A stretch of DNA of 64,000 nt from Solea solea (Eukaryota > Chordata > Actinopteri > Pleuronectiformes > Soleidae): positions 5,291,290 to 5,355,289 of the forward strand of contig NC_081147.1 of the NCBI RefSeq assembly GCF_958295425.1, written 5' to 3'. This document shows positions 1 through 10,400 of this stretch, piece by piece. The notes beneath the pieces were generated by a model, which saw only the letters and a program-made list of their open reading frames with translations, was not told where the DNA came from and ran no database searches. The translations under genes and the position numbers were made by a program. Position 1 is the stretch's first letter, and each line of letters opens with the position of its first letter.

Positions 1-48
1 GTGGAGGATTAAGTGGGAGAAGATGGATGGATGGATGGATTGATGGTT
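1..48 (+). mobile_element. 3' tail of a tRNA-derived SINE, (GGAT)n end
   Basis: The first bases read as the last part of the SINE seen in full at 13779-14166: a 'gtggaggat-aag' segment followed by four GATG units. The body lies upstream of the window. A (GGAT)n tail is typical of fish SINEs thought to be mobilised by RTE/Rex3-type LINEs; that link is from general knowledge. Confidence 0.7.
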
Positions 49-1094
49 GGCTGTTTTCAAATTCATTACAATGTTTGCAAATCACAGCAACAGATTCCGA
101 ATGAAGGAAGGGCGACTTCATGTTTCCTTATAGCTGGAAACATGATTAACTGCATGGGTTTAAGACAAAAGTGAGTCAAAAATTGTACTTAATATACAAA
201 GATGTATTATTTTTGCTTGGTTTTAAATTATGAAATACATAATTTGAACCTTTAAAAGGCCACATTTAATAGAGAAAGACAGTTCAAATTAACTTATTGT
301 ATTGGGAATGTGCACTTAGTATGCACGCCAGGTCCTTTTTTTTATCAGTGCGTTAAAATATTTCCATTAAATAAGTTTTTCATTATGAAGAGAAGGATTA
401 TTTAATCGAAGACATGAAGTTATTACACATTTTTAATCATTCACTGGAGTTTGTTTCACAAAAAAAAAAATTGAGAGGAAAAAAAAAACAAAAAACTTGA
501 GATGACCTAGTTCTGACTGTAAAAACTTCCTGGTTGAATCGTGCAGTCTGCATGGCAAAAGCACACCAGGTTTGCTCAGACTCAAGCCAAATCCTTCACC
601 TCATGCTAGGAATCAAAGCGACACAGATTTGTTCTGACTCCCAGTGGGAGTCAAAACTATGGCTGAAAATACCAAGTGTTGCCTGGGGCCATGACATTTC
701 TCATCATTGCGGCACGAGGAGACATTACAGCTAAATACTGCTCACGTGTTAGTACACTGCTCAACATTCTGGTTTATAATATATGAGGACTTATGAAATG
801 ACAGCTGTGTCTTGTAAAAAATCATGCTCCCACACAGCTGGAGTCTTGAATTATTTTCTCCCCCAGTTCTTGTTTTTGTTTTTGTCATGTCACTGACTCC
901 TTTCAGAGCTGGTATTAACATCCAACCTGAGGGATTTGATCACATCCAGATCTCGCCAAGTCCAGGTCTGAATGCTGAACCTTAAATCATGACTCCGACC
1001 AACACACAAGACGAGGATCAATAATTCTCAGATATATTATTGTTTTTATGTGTTTTTATATGGTTTTAGAAAAAAATAGTGCAGATTAATAATC
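49..1094. other. unique AT-rich non-coding stretch
   Basis: No gene or recognisable transposon protein is seen. Two A-rich runs lie near 461-490. The piece around 905-970, with a 'ggtattaacat' motif, resembles in reverse the sequence near 5090-5110, so a short shared repeat is possible. Confidence 0.5.
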
Positions 1095-2083
1095 TGTCCA
1101 CTTGAACATTATACAAATTAGAAACATTCTGTCCTTAAAGGACGCCAAAAAATTAGATTACTGTAACTCCTCACTATCAGGATGTTCCAACAAATCTGTT
1201 CTGCAGCACTAGTTCTGACCGGAACTAGAAAGAGACACCATATAACTCCAGTGTTAGCTTCTCTACACTGGCTCCCCATACAGTTTAAAATTAAATTCAA
1301 AATCCTACAAAGCACTTAATGATCAGACCCTTTCATACCTGAAATAACTAGTTTTACCTTATCATCCTAACAGATCACTTTGTCCCCAAAATACAGGCCT
1401 TGTGGTTCCCAGAGTCTGTAAGAAAGGATTTGGAGGCAGAGCCTTCAGTTACCAGGCTCCTCTCCTGTGGAACCAGCTCCCAGTAACAGTTCGGGAGGTG
1501 GAGCCTCTCTCTGTATTTAAAGTTAGACTTAAAACCTTCCTTTTTGATAAAGCTTATAGTTAGAGCTGACTCAGGGAAACCTGAACAACCTCTTAGTTAT
1601 GGTGCTATAGACCTATAGGGGATTTTCCTGTGGTGCACTCACATTCACTCTCTCACACTCAGGATATGAATATGAGTTAATTATATGTCATTAACCTTGT
1701 TCTCTCTCTCCCTAGTGTGTGTCCTCATCTGGCAGGTTGCAGGATCCAGATCCAATTTTTAAGGCTATTATTGTTATTATCATTCATATCAGATCATCAC
1801 CATTATCACTCTTTCTTCTGTCTCTACCTCACCTCCCGCTTGTCCCTTCTCTTCCCCCTTTCTGTCACCCACCTCTCTTCTGTCCCCCATTTTTCTTTTC
1901 CCCCCAACCGGTCGAGGCTGGTTCTGTCAGAGATTTCTTCCTAGGTTCTTTTTCTCTCCACTGATGCCTAGTGTTTGCTCATTGTGTGAATAGTTGGGTT
2001 TCTCTGCTTTCTCTGCTGACTACAGTGCCTTGAGATAATGTATGTTGTGATCTTACGCTATACAAATAAAATTGAATTGAATT
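1095..2083 (+). mobile_element. L2-clade LINE (Maui-like), 5'-truncated 3' end
   Basis: The stretch translates, with frameshifts, into the C-terminal end of an L2-clade reverse transcriptase: a 'LDYCNS' block near 1155, an 'LHWLP'-like block near 1265, then 'GGRAF-YQAPLLWNQLP' near 1430-1480 and 'LKTFLFDKAY' near 1530-1560. A pyrimidine-rich 3' UTR follows and it ends in the diagnostic tail AAATAAAATTGAATTGAA at about 2083. Endonuclease and catalytic RT domains are missing, as expected from 5' truncation during target-primed insertion. Small open frames on either strand here are decay products. A shorter sister copy lies at 51650-52347. Confidence 0.9.
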
Positions 2084-2419
2084 TCTTTATTTTTGCATAT
2101 CTTTCAACACATGCATGTGGTTATTACATCTCATATTTCAAAGGTTTAGCTTCACAACAAAGTGCTCACTCTCAATATTCGTAATTGTCCATCAACATAA
2201 ATAAATAAATTACTTGAAATGTCACAATATTAAACCCAACATCAACATGAAGAAGACTTTAAGAGGCAGAACATGTCACTTGAATGTTGAATCATGCCTT
2301 ATTTCACAGCAATTTAAAACAAAATGTAGTAATTTATCCCTGATGCCCTCCGGTCATTTTTGTACATGACAAAATGCTGTGCCTGATGGCCGTGTCGGCG
2401 AGATACGTAGCGTGAGATT

Positions 2420-2690
2420 GTACCAGTGCATCGAAAATGAACGACAACAATGATCACTGCCAACGAGCAGTGTTCATACAACTGACAACAATGGAGAATT
2501 TTGTTTTTTTTCTGCTTGGTTTATGGCTCTTTCTCTCAACAAGTCATTCAGCTTTGTATGCAAATAGACTGCAGGCGTTGAAGAAACACTGGGGCAAGGG
2601 TACAGAAGGATGGTACGTTTTGGGACAGTTATTTTGGTACCATACCATGCCATAACAAACTGCTCCACTAGGTGGAAACACACCATTAGA
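2420..2690 (+). repeat. interspersed repeat shared with 13590-13760
   Basis: From about 2485 the block matches the one at 13660-13760: 'caacaatggaga', a T-rich stretch, 'ctgct-gtttgtggct', 'tctctacaag' and 'cagctttgtatg' occur in the same order with substitutions. The end contains a 'ggtaccataccatgcc' run and 'taggtggaaacac', a style common at ends of non-autonomous fish DNA transposons. The family is not identified; a PIF/Harbinger or hAT derivative is a guess. Confidence 0.5.
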
Positions 2691-2814
2691 GACCTCCTCC
2701 TTAGCTGATGCTGTCTGACCTGCAGTCTCAGTTATCTCTTATGTTGATTTATGTATAGCCAGCACCACTATATTAACACTGAATATTGTTTTACTTCCTT
2801 TTTTATATTGGTTA

Positions 2815-3080
2815 GTAGAGCTTTGATACACTTAAGCTCCTCTCGCACACACACACACACACACATGCTGACATCAGACACATCTGTACAGTCAGACTTG
2901 TTAAAAACACATTTCCTGTGACCAAATATGTTCCAGCATTAAGCGTACCTCTCAATGCCAGGTGTGAACACTCATTTGCAATTAGATCACCGAGGACAGG
3001 TGTGACTGCAAGGGTTAAATATGGGCCAATATAGCAACGTAGGTCGCAAGTTTTAGAAGCCGGTGGTGGGATGTGACAAA
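2815..3080 (+). repeat. interspersed repeat shared with 30229-30450
   Basis: The order 'cttaagct', a CA-rich stretch, 'tgacatca..cacatct', 'tagtca' and 'ttaaaaaca' is repeated at 30229-30450, with further weak matches around 'gcaatt' and 'ggac'. It contains the (CA)n run at 2846-2865. Unnamed, probably a non-autonomous transposon. Confidence 0.45.
2846..2865. repeat. (CA)n microsatellite
   Basis: About ten perfect CA units inside the interspersed repeat. Confidence 0.9.
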
Positions 3081-4894
3081 GTGAGTGACAGTGTGACATT
3101 GTTGTAATGACATCCAATATGTTTCAACCACAAAACATAAGAGTGAGTCATATCTAATGTCTACTGGTGTGACTGTGTTCATTGCATCAAACAGAGGACT
3201 CCGCTTACTCCTCTCTTTCCGAAGTGCTTTAGAGAACTATGGGGGCCTTAAAAAAGAATGTCCACATAGGTTTGTGTGTCTTGCTTCACAACACAAAATA
3301 CCCACTCTGTCCAGGCCCTTAGGGTTAGAGCCCTTATGCCGTTAAATCAGCTGCTTTCAAACCCTAACTCAAATACCTTTGGGGCCAATGAACATCTAGT
3401 CTGGTCAAGAGGAAAAGTGAAAAAAAGTGTTCAGTAAGAGTGGGTGATATGAGCTTAAAGATATATATAATAGTGCAATTACACTATTTGTGACACTAAC
3501 TCATACAATGTCAAAATAAGTGTTTGATATACAGTTCTCAATAACAAACAAACATGTGATTTATATTAATCTATTTTTTGTATTGCATGAAATCAATTGG
3601 GAGAGTGGGGCACAAGTATGAGAGCTCTGTTCTAATGCCTCCTGAGAAGAGATTGTGTTCATACTTAGAACCTATTTTTGTAGACTAGCATTGTTGTGAC
3701 CTTATCATTTTATTTGTTAATTTATATAAAATTGTGTTGTTGGCCGCGCGGTCCTTTACGGAAACTTTGACCATGTCCGTTAGCACATAAACGGCAGAGC
3801 GGGGGAACTGTAACTCTGATGGCAGGAGGATGAATAACCAGAAACTGTTTAAAATGAAGAATAAATTAAATTGTCACCGCTCACAAGATTTTGTTTGCAC
3901 ATAACGACGAGATGAATTTAAAAAAAATAAACATAAACGCGCACCTACATACACACAAATACAAGATATCTATAACTGCAAGATAAACCTTTACATAAAT
4001 GCTGTAATTATTCAATACTTTTGTGGGATGAGACATTCTCAGGGGTAATACAGTAAACAGGAAGATAGATAACGCAGATCTAGATTCATGTGCTTCAACT
4101 GAGAATTGAATTGTGCTTCTAATGATATTTTCAGGAAGAATGTTGTAACAGTGACTAGATAATGTGCTATTCTAATCAAATGTACTATTATTATCTTTGT
4201 TATTGTTATTATTATTGTTAATCCCATCATTGTGCAGAACAGTCTGTCATTTACAATTCAGTTTATTGCCACAACTGAAGCCGCTGGGATTCAGTCAAAT
4301 GAGGAGGGAATAAAAAGGGATGTGATCGCAATGACACAAATAGTTGATTTGTCTCTGCTAGAGGATGAGACAAACGTCAGCTTCAGAGCGAGAGCATTTT
4401 CAGAGACCCGTCACATCTGCTGGCCAGTGATGATGAATGGATTGTGACTTCCACGCGCTGTCCTATTGGATCTCTCTGCCACACTGGATCCAGCGTCAGC
4501 GTGCACAGAAACCGACTTTTAGATGTGGTGATTAGTGGGCCTAAAAATCCAATTTGACAAACAACCCTCTTCCAATGTCTAACCCCTGGAACCATTCACT
4601 TCACGAAAGTGGATACCCACATAAGCGGTGGCTTTTCATTCCTTTTTTCCCCAGCCCACAATGCACAGAGGAGCGGAACTTAAATGTGCGCTATTGTGGA
4701 GCTGCACCATTGGCCTTCTGCCACATCCTGTCACTCTGATGTCTTTTTTGGCAAAGTGATGATGACGCCGTATAAAACTTTTTTCTGTGCCTCGATTTCT
4801 GATTGTTTGAACTTCCTTCCTTTCTCTTCTCTCTCTGTGTGCCATGACTTTGTGGTCACTCCCTGTCAATGAATATGAATCTGGTGCGTTTTTA
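3081..4894. other. unique non-coding stretch
   Basis: No gene is recognised. A small CpG-containing patch ('ggccgcgcggtcc') at about 3742-3755 stands out from AT-rich surroundings. Short open frames at 4232-4447 and 4636-4935 show no recognised motif. Confidence 0.5.
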
Positions 4895-5085
4895 TGAGTA
4901 TTTATGGTCAAGTATGGGCGTTTCCTGAAGCTCACATAAGCTGTACTGAATTGTGAGATGATTGTGATTTATGAAGGAAACCCGCGTGGGACGTGCAGAA
5001 TATTTTTGTGCGTAAGCACTTTCTGGTGATTCGTATGTACGCCTCCTTTTACACACAGTTTTATAAACGAGGCCACTGGTCGCTC
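4895..5085. mobile_element. probable DNA-transposon end (PIF/Harbinger-like)
   Basis: The block carries repeated 'tgcgta'/'cgtacg'-like motifs and ends in 'tttataaacgaggccactgg', which resembles the 'tttataaatgaggcccctg' terminus common in fish PIF/Harbinger-type non-autonomous elements. No opposite terminus was found, so it is one end only. Assignment is from memory of the terminus style. Confidence 0.4.
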
Positions 5086-6027
5086 AGGACAGATGTTAAT
5101 ACCAGGTCTGAACTATGATGTAAAAACTACCTACACAGTGAAATGTGTTTATTTTCATCTCAAGTCTTGCTTTCACTGTGTTATTCGCTCAGAAAGTGGG
5201 ACACAAGTTCCACAAGGAAAACAAAAAAATCATGTCTCAATGTACAGGCTGCTATTATTAATATGCAATGCACGTCTGTTACAGCAGTTTTACAGCATAA
5301 GATTGTGAAAAGTTCAGTTCACTTCTGCAGAGTACACACACAGTACACCTCCCTTCTCCTCTGATGTCTCCACAGTGGTGTAAGTGACTTCCTCAGGAGC
5401 CAGTGTTGTGCCATAATTACCAGCTCTGCATATAAAACACTCAGAACCACTCTTTGTTTGTATGTGACTTGTTTTTAAAGCCTTAAGTTGCCATTTTGTT
5501 CTTTAGTTTTTCAGTTTTTTTTTCCTATTATTTATTCATGTTTTCCTGAGAGAGTGCAGACTGTCTTTGCCTTTGTGCCCGTTAAATATATTAACTAAAT
5601 GAATCACAATAAACACAATTAAAGAGGAGTCCGTCGTGCACAACCTTGCAATCATTTTTAAACTCGAAACTAACTGAATGCCCACTCACACATTGGGACT
5701 CTTGGCAATTTTCACCCATGTGAATGCCGCATTATAATGTAGTGTCATGAACAAAGAATATTTTTTTTATTTTTTCATTTTTTTTTTAATCCAGTGTGTA
5801 AATGTGAAAAATAAAAGTCTGAATGTAGAAGTGAATGACAGTTGACTGAGCTGAAATGAAGCGAAATTATAATAAATACTGTTACTGGAGTAAGACTCTA
5901 CACTGTAGAGATATGACAGCAGAGCTGCAATAATTACACTCAACCTACACGCCCACCTGACCAAATGCAATTCAATCTTAGCTGTCAATAATTACATCTC
6001 ACCTTGTTTTTCTAGCAATAAATCTAA
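5086..6027. other. unique AT-rich non-coding stretch
   Basis: No coding or transposon signal is seen. T-rich runs occur near 5515 and 5760-5785. Confidence 0.5.
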
Positions 6028-6377
6028 TTAAAGGTCCAGTGTGTAGGATTTAGTCACAGCTAATGCAGATTAGATACAGCTGAGGACTCCCCACGCATGC
6101 CATGGGAACTACAGTCGCCTGCACATACAAGAAAGGATGCTGTTCTTTCTCATTTGTGTCGTAGATTGTTGATTCAAAAATCAAAACACATGTGCTTTGG
6201 GCATTTTGTGCTTTTGGGCTGCTGTAGAAACAGGCCGTCACAAGATGGCAGCCTCGGTAAAGCAAGGCCCTTGCTTAAAGTACACGTAAAAGGCTTATTT
6301 TCGAAAGAGCTGTACACACGAAAAATAGTTGAGGTTCAGTTTTTATCCACACCAAGCTGGCATTTTGGGAGCACTGG
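6028..6377 (+). mobile_element. TTAA-flanked non-autonomous DNA transposon, right end missing
   Basis: The element starts at a TTAA (6028-6031) followed by 'AGGTCCAGTGTGTAGGATTTAG', seen here as the terminus of a common fish MITE. The interior near 6280-6300 ('gtacacgtaaaaggcttatttt') is also found at 10365-10390. A matching inverted right terminus is not present; a SINE tail begins at about 6378. The TTAA suggests a piggyBac or Kolobok-type origin, which is inference. Confidence 0.55.
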
Positions 6378-6685
6378 ATAATATCCATCCATCCATTTTC
6401 TACCACTTTATCCTCCACAGGAGGGTCGTGGGGGAGCTGTGCCAATAGCTGACATAGGGCGATAGGCGGGGTACATCCTGGACAGTTTGCATGTCCATCG
6501 CAGGGCCAAACAACCACCCACTCTCACACTCACACCTATGGTCAATTTAGAGTGTCCAATTTAACTAATCTCCATATTGCCTGTTTTTGGACAGTGGGAG
6601 GAGAAAACCCACACATCCACAGGGAGAACATGCACACTCCATGCAGAAAGACCAATGTTACCAACCTTGTGACCCCGCTGAATAA
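6378..6685 (-). mobile_element. tRNA-derived SINE (same family as 13779-14166), head missing
   Basis: Read on the minus strand this is the body and tail of the SINE: the (CCAT)n run at 6388-6400 is the reversed (GGAT)n tail, followed by 'gagggtcgtggggg', 'ggcgataggcggggtacatcctgg', 'tccatcgcagggc' and, at 6625-6650, 'gggagaacatgca'. The tRNA-like promoter head is absent or too decayed to see. Confidence 0.85.
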
Positions 6686-7056
6686 TATACATTTTTGAAA
6701 ACCAGTCCAGGAGTGGGAAAATTCTAATATGCCAATAATAAACCTCTCTATTGCTCTTGTGTTTCCTGTCGCTGTCTTTCTTGTCTTCCTCTGTTTGGAG
6801 ATTGTTTCGTTTCTTAGTCTAACTTTCTTCATTCAATATTCAAATACAGCTTATTTTTTTAAATTTGTACTCATGGTGTATGCACATGCACACCTTCTTC
6901 TTCTCCAGTTTTGGTTATTTCTATGGATGACAACATTTCCTGAAATTATGTTTTGTTTATAGAAAAGAAAGCAAAAATCTCATTGGGAAATTTCTGTTTC
7001 TGTGTGGATGAGGCCTAAGGCGATTAAAAATCCAGCAATTACATTTATGTCAATAA
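6686..7056. other. non-coding stretch
   Basis: Nothing recognised. The stretch is T-rich and lies between a SINE and a LINE of the same orientation. Confidence 0.5.
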
Positions 7057-7870
7057 AATAAAATTACATTACATTACATTACATGTCATTTAGCAGACGC
7101 TTTTATCCAAAGCGACTTACAATAAGTGCATTTAAACATGTGGGTACAAACAAGAGCTAGAAGTAAGTAAGAGCTTCAAGTAAGCCAAACTATAAAGTGC
7201 TAGTCATAAGTGCGACGTATAAGCAAGTGTTTTTTGGTTCATTTTTTTTTTGTCGTCGTCTTAGTCGAGGTAGAGTTGGAAGAAATGTGTTTTTAGTCGA
7301 CGGCGGAAGATGTGGAGACTTTCCGCTGTCCGGATGTCGATGGGGAGCTCATTCCATCATTTGGGAGCTAGGACAGTGAACTGTCTCGAGTTCTGCGAAT
7401 GCCTCTGCGATCCTCTCAGTGAGGGGGCAGCAAGCCGGTTTGCCCATGCAGAGCGGAGTGGGCAAGATGGGGTGTACGTTTTGATCATGTCCTGGATGTA
7501 GGCTGGACTGGATCCGTTTGTAGCATGGAATACAAGCACTAGAGTCTTGAAGCGGATGCGAGCAGCTACATGAAGCCAGTGAAGGGAGCGGAGGAGCGGT
7601 GTAGTGTGGGAGAATTTTTGGTAAGTTGAAGACCAGTCGAGCTGCTGCATTCTGGATGAGTTGCAGAGGTCGTATGGCACACGCAGTGGACCAGCCAGGA
7701 GGGAGTTTCAGTAGTCCAAGCATGAGATGACAAGAGCCTGGACCAGAACCTGTGCCAACTTCTGGGTTAGAAGAGGCCGTATCCTTCTGATGTTGTGCAA
7801 CATGTATCTGCAAGATCGAGCTGTTGCAGCAATGTTGGCAGTGGGGGAGAGATGGTCATGGTTGCACACG
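7057..7870 (-). mobile_element. L2-clade LINE with eel UnaL2-type 3' tail, 5'-truncated
   Basis: On the minus strand this reads as the C-terminus of an L2 reverse transcriptase: 'PLQLIQNAAARLVFNLPK' near 7620-7680, 'RSLHWLHVAARIRFKTL' near 7545-7600 and 'PLRSAWANRLAAPSLRGS' near 7400-7450. It ends at low coordinates with the conserved 'gcagacgcttttatccaaagcgactt' stem-loop and tandem TTACA units (7060-7085), the hallmark of UnaL2-type tails. A frameshift near 7680 splits the reading frame. The element is truncated, lacks endonuclease and catalytic RT motifs, and must be immobile. Confidence 0.9.
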
Positions 7871-7902
7871 ACATGAACATGCAAACATACTCGTGTAATT
7901 TG

Positions 7903-7964
7903 AACCATTTAAAATGTCAGAAACATTTTAAATGGTTAAATGGTTCATTTAAAATGTCAGAAAC
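7903..7964. repeat. perfect 14-bp hairpin plus 19-bp direct repeat
   Basis: AACCATTTAAAATG (7903-7916) and its exact reverse complement (7924-7937) flank a 7-base loop. The 19-base string at 7906-7924 recurs exactly at 7946-7964, giving a 40-bp period. It sits just beyond the truncated end of the L2 LINE. Confidence 0.9.
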
Positions 7965-8254
7965 CACCTTTGAGAAATGTGTGTAGTGACTGTTTCTGTC
8001 AGTGTGCCTCCCGAAGTTTGGACCTTGGCGTCATTGTAGGTGGGACTCATACTGGCATAAACACTTCTTTGATTTATCAGAGTAACTAAAACATATTGAA
8101 AATGTATGTCAGATATAAATATGATGTCTCATATTGTCGTTATTTACATTTTAATGCCAGAGCTGAACAGTTATGACCAAAATGGGAATCCTAATCATAC
8201 ACTTTTTCTTCGTCAGTGTTATTTCTAATGTATAGATGTCCTTGGAAGTTCTGC

Positions 8255-8345
8255 AAAATGGGGCAGCCCAAGGTCAAGATGAAGGGAATTGGGACCGGAA
8301 GGTGTGATCCTGGTCCAATCCCCCATAAACTTTCCTGAATGTGGA
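8255..8345 (+). mobile_element. degenerate tRNA-like SINE head
   Basis: A 'ggggcagcccaaggt' A-box-like start, 'gggaccggaaggt' and a decayed B box ('ctggtccaatccccc') are arranged as in tRNA-derived fish SINEs. No tail is seen, and the assignment is weak. Confidence 0.35.
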
Positions 8346-9782
8346 CAACACTCTTGTGTATGAAAAAGTGTCAGTGTCTTTAATCAGCTTCTACTATAAC
8401 GCTATCTTGATCTACAGTTCTTCTTAATGCAGAGATAAAAATGTAGGAACCAGCCACACTCTGTTCTGTTCTATAAATTATCCTGATGATTTGACTTTCA
8501 CATGGCATCAGCTAAAATAAATGTATATTCATTAACAAACGTACCTGTGTCTGACAGTGTAACAAATCTCCCACGTTTTCTGACATGATGGCAATTATTG
8601 ATGTAAACAGAGACTGTGCGTCTGACTCACTGCGGAGCATCACATCACACATATCACTGTCTTTCGCTGAGGAACAATATGGCTCTGCTGGCAGCGTCCC
8701 CTCCATCCATATGCCAGTGAATCATATGTTGTCACAGTCCTGGCTGATGAAGGGAAAATGTGCACCTGGACACCAAGAGTCTGCTTTTACTTTAAGGTGA
8801 ATGAACATTATGAAAACAAATAAGCAGTGGTGTGTATGTGTAAGGTAAGAAAGTCGGAGAGGGGCATAAACCTGCGCTTCCTCAGTGCTGCCATGTGTTT
8901 TGCCAGGAGGAATATCACACATGGTTTAACCCCTGAATCACTGGGAAGAAAAATCAAGGCCAGAGGGGAGTACTGCTGTGTGTGTGTGTGTGTGTAGGTG
9001 TCTGCAGATCGACCCTAATGCCTCTTGCCTACTTTGCTTTAATCATCTCTGACAGGCCATGTGTCAATACCGCTGCTGCGTTTGGAGCAGTCAAAGATGG
9101 ATGCAGCTTGAGAGGGGAAAGTTGAATACGGAGTTACCGCGGCTGTGCTGCCTCTGTATAAATAAACACACTCGCGGTGAACGAAAGAGGCCAGGATGTC
9201 AGCAGGGTGAAATGTCAGTTCAAACAAAAATCTAAAGAAATCTTTCAGTTTTCTTTGCGCATAAATGTGGGAATTCCGAGGAGGCTGCTTTTGCACTCGT
9301 CTCACGTGGAAACGGTTGTTGTGATTGCAGCCGTGTGGCGACGATCGGAAAGCAACTCTGTTTCATGGTTGTTTTATTTCCAAAACACAAATCATTTTAT
9401 CCGTTTAATTTTCTTCATGAAAGAAAAAAAAACACACACAACTGCTAGAAAATGTAAACAGACATTTTTACCAGTCGAAAACGAAAAAAGCTCATTCCAC
9501 TCCTTAAAATTAACACTCCTTTTTCTTTTCAAAATAAGATTAAAAAATGAAAGACATCAGTTTAGCAGATACAAAGTTTAAAACTGCTAATATAAAGACT
9601 TGCATTTGAAAAGGTGATGATAGCATCATGTTTTTATGTAGTGTCCAGACATTTGTTAATTTTGGGCTTTATAAATATGCAGCTCTGTAGGATTTATGCA
9701 GTATTTCTCTTTAAAAGGCCTTTTTTTAATGCCGTTGAATGTCATTGAGTCCAGTCTCATGTCATTTTATGTTGTGGAATAG
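8346..9782. other. unique non-coding stretch with a TATA-like motif
   Basis: No exon is recognised. It includes a (TG)n microsatellite at 8977-8995 and a perfect TATAAATA at 9157-9164 with 'accgcggctg' about 20 bases upstream and 'ctcgcggtgaacg' downstream. The open frame at 9177-9581 has no recognisable domain and a composition like its surroundings. Confidence 0.45.
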
Positions 9783-10040
9783 ATTAGAATCTTCTTCTTT
9801 CAGTTTATCCCTTTAGGGGTCACCAGTCACAGTCTTAGGGGTCTACTCCCATCTTGTCCTCTCCCCTGTGTCCTCTTCTGTTACACCAACTGTCCTCATG
9901 TCCTCGTTCACACCATCCATGAACCTCCCCTGTGGTCTTCCTCTTTTCATCCTCCCCGGCAGCTTCATCTTCAACATCCTTTGCACAATATAATCACTAC
10001 TGTTCACTCTGTACCACCACTCACTCTCCTGCACCAAAGT
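9783..10040 (-). mobile_element. RTE-clade (Rex3/BovB-like) LINE 3' end
   Basis: On the minus strand the open frame at 9843-10037 contains 'MLKMKLPGRMKRGRPQGRFM' followed by 'EDMRTVGVTEEDTGERTRW', the characteristic C-terminal end of fish RTE reverse transcriptase. The 3' UTR ends with 'cccttta-ggggtcacc' next to a TTCTTCTTTC tail at 9791. Only the last roughly 65 codons remain. Confidence 0.8.
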
Positions 10041-10169
10041 CTATAGATAAAACCAATGATTTTACAACACAGCGCACAGGCGTATTTGATCCACTACTCC
10101 CATTATTTAGTTTAAATGTGTTATTTTGGTGCTTCACTGTTTAAAATCCTCCATTCAGATTTACCCAAA

Positions 10170-10400
10170 TGATGAAAACTGAGCCAGCAGTAGAGAAGCA
10201 GTTCCTGTGTCCCGTAAGCAAACAAAATTGTTGATTTTTTCTCCATGGAATTTGGTGCAGGAGAGTGCTTGTGAGTTTATGCATCAGGTTTATGTGGAGC
10301 CTCTTTTCTTTGTTTGTGTGATAAGCTTTCAAAATAAGAAAAATAAATCAACACCCTTGTCTGATGTACATATAAAAGGCTTATTCTAAGGCTACAAAAA
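10170..10400 (+). repeat. repeat block related to 28 kb and 6.3 kb repeats
   Basis: The stretch at 10180-10255 ('gccagcagt', 'cctgtgtc', 'taagc', 'tctccatggaatttggtg') follows the same order as the duplicated unit at 27890-28260. The end ('gtacatataaaaggcttattctaagg') matches the interior of the TTAA element at 6280-6300. It looks like a mosaic or a longer element of which these are parts. Confidence 0.4.

Noticed and set aside
9177..9581. 134-codon plus-strand frame downstream of a TATA-like motif
   Set aside because: The translation has no recognised domain and becomes lysine/phenylalanine-rich, as expected from AT-rich DNA.
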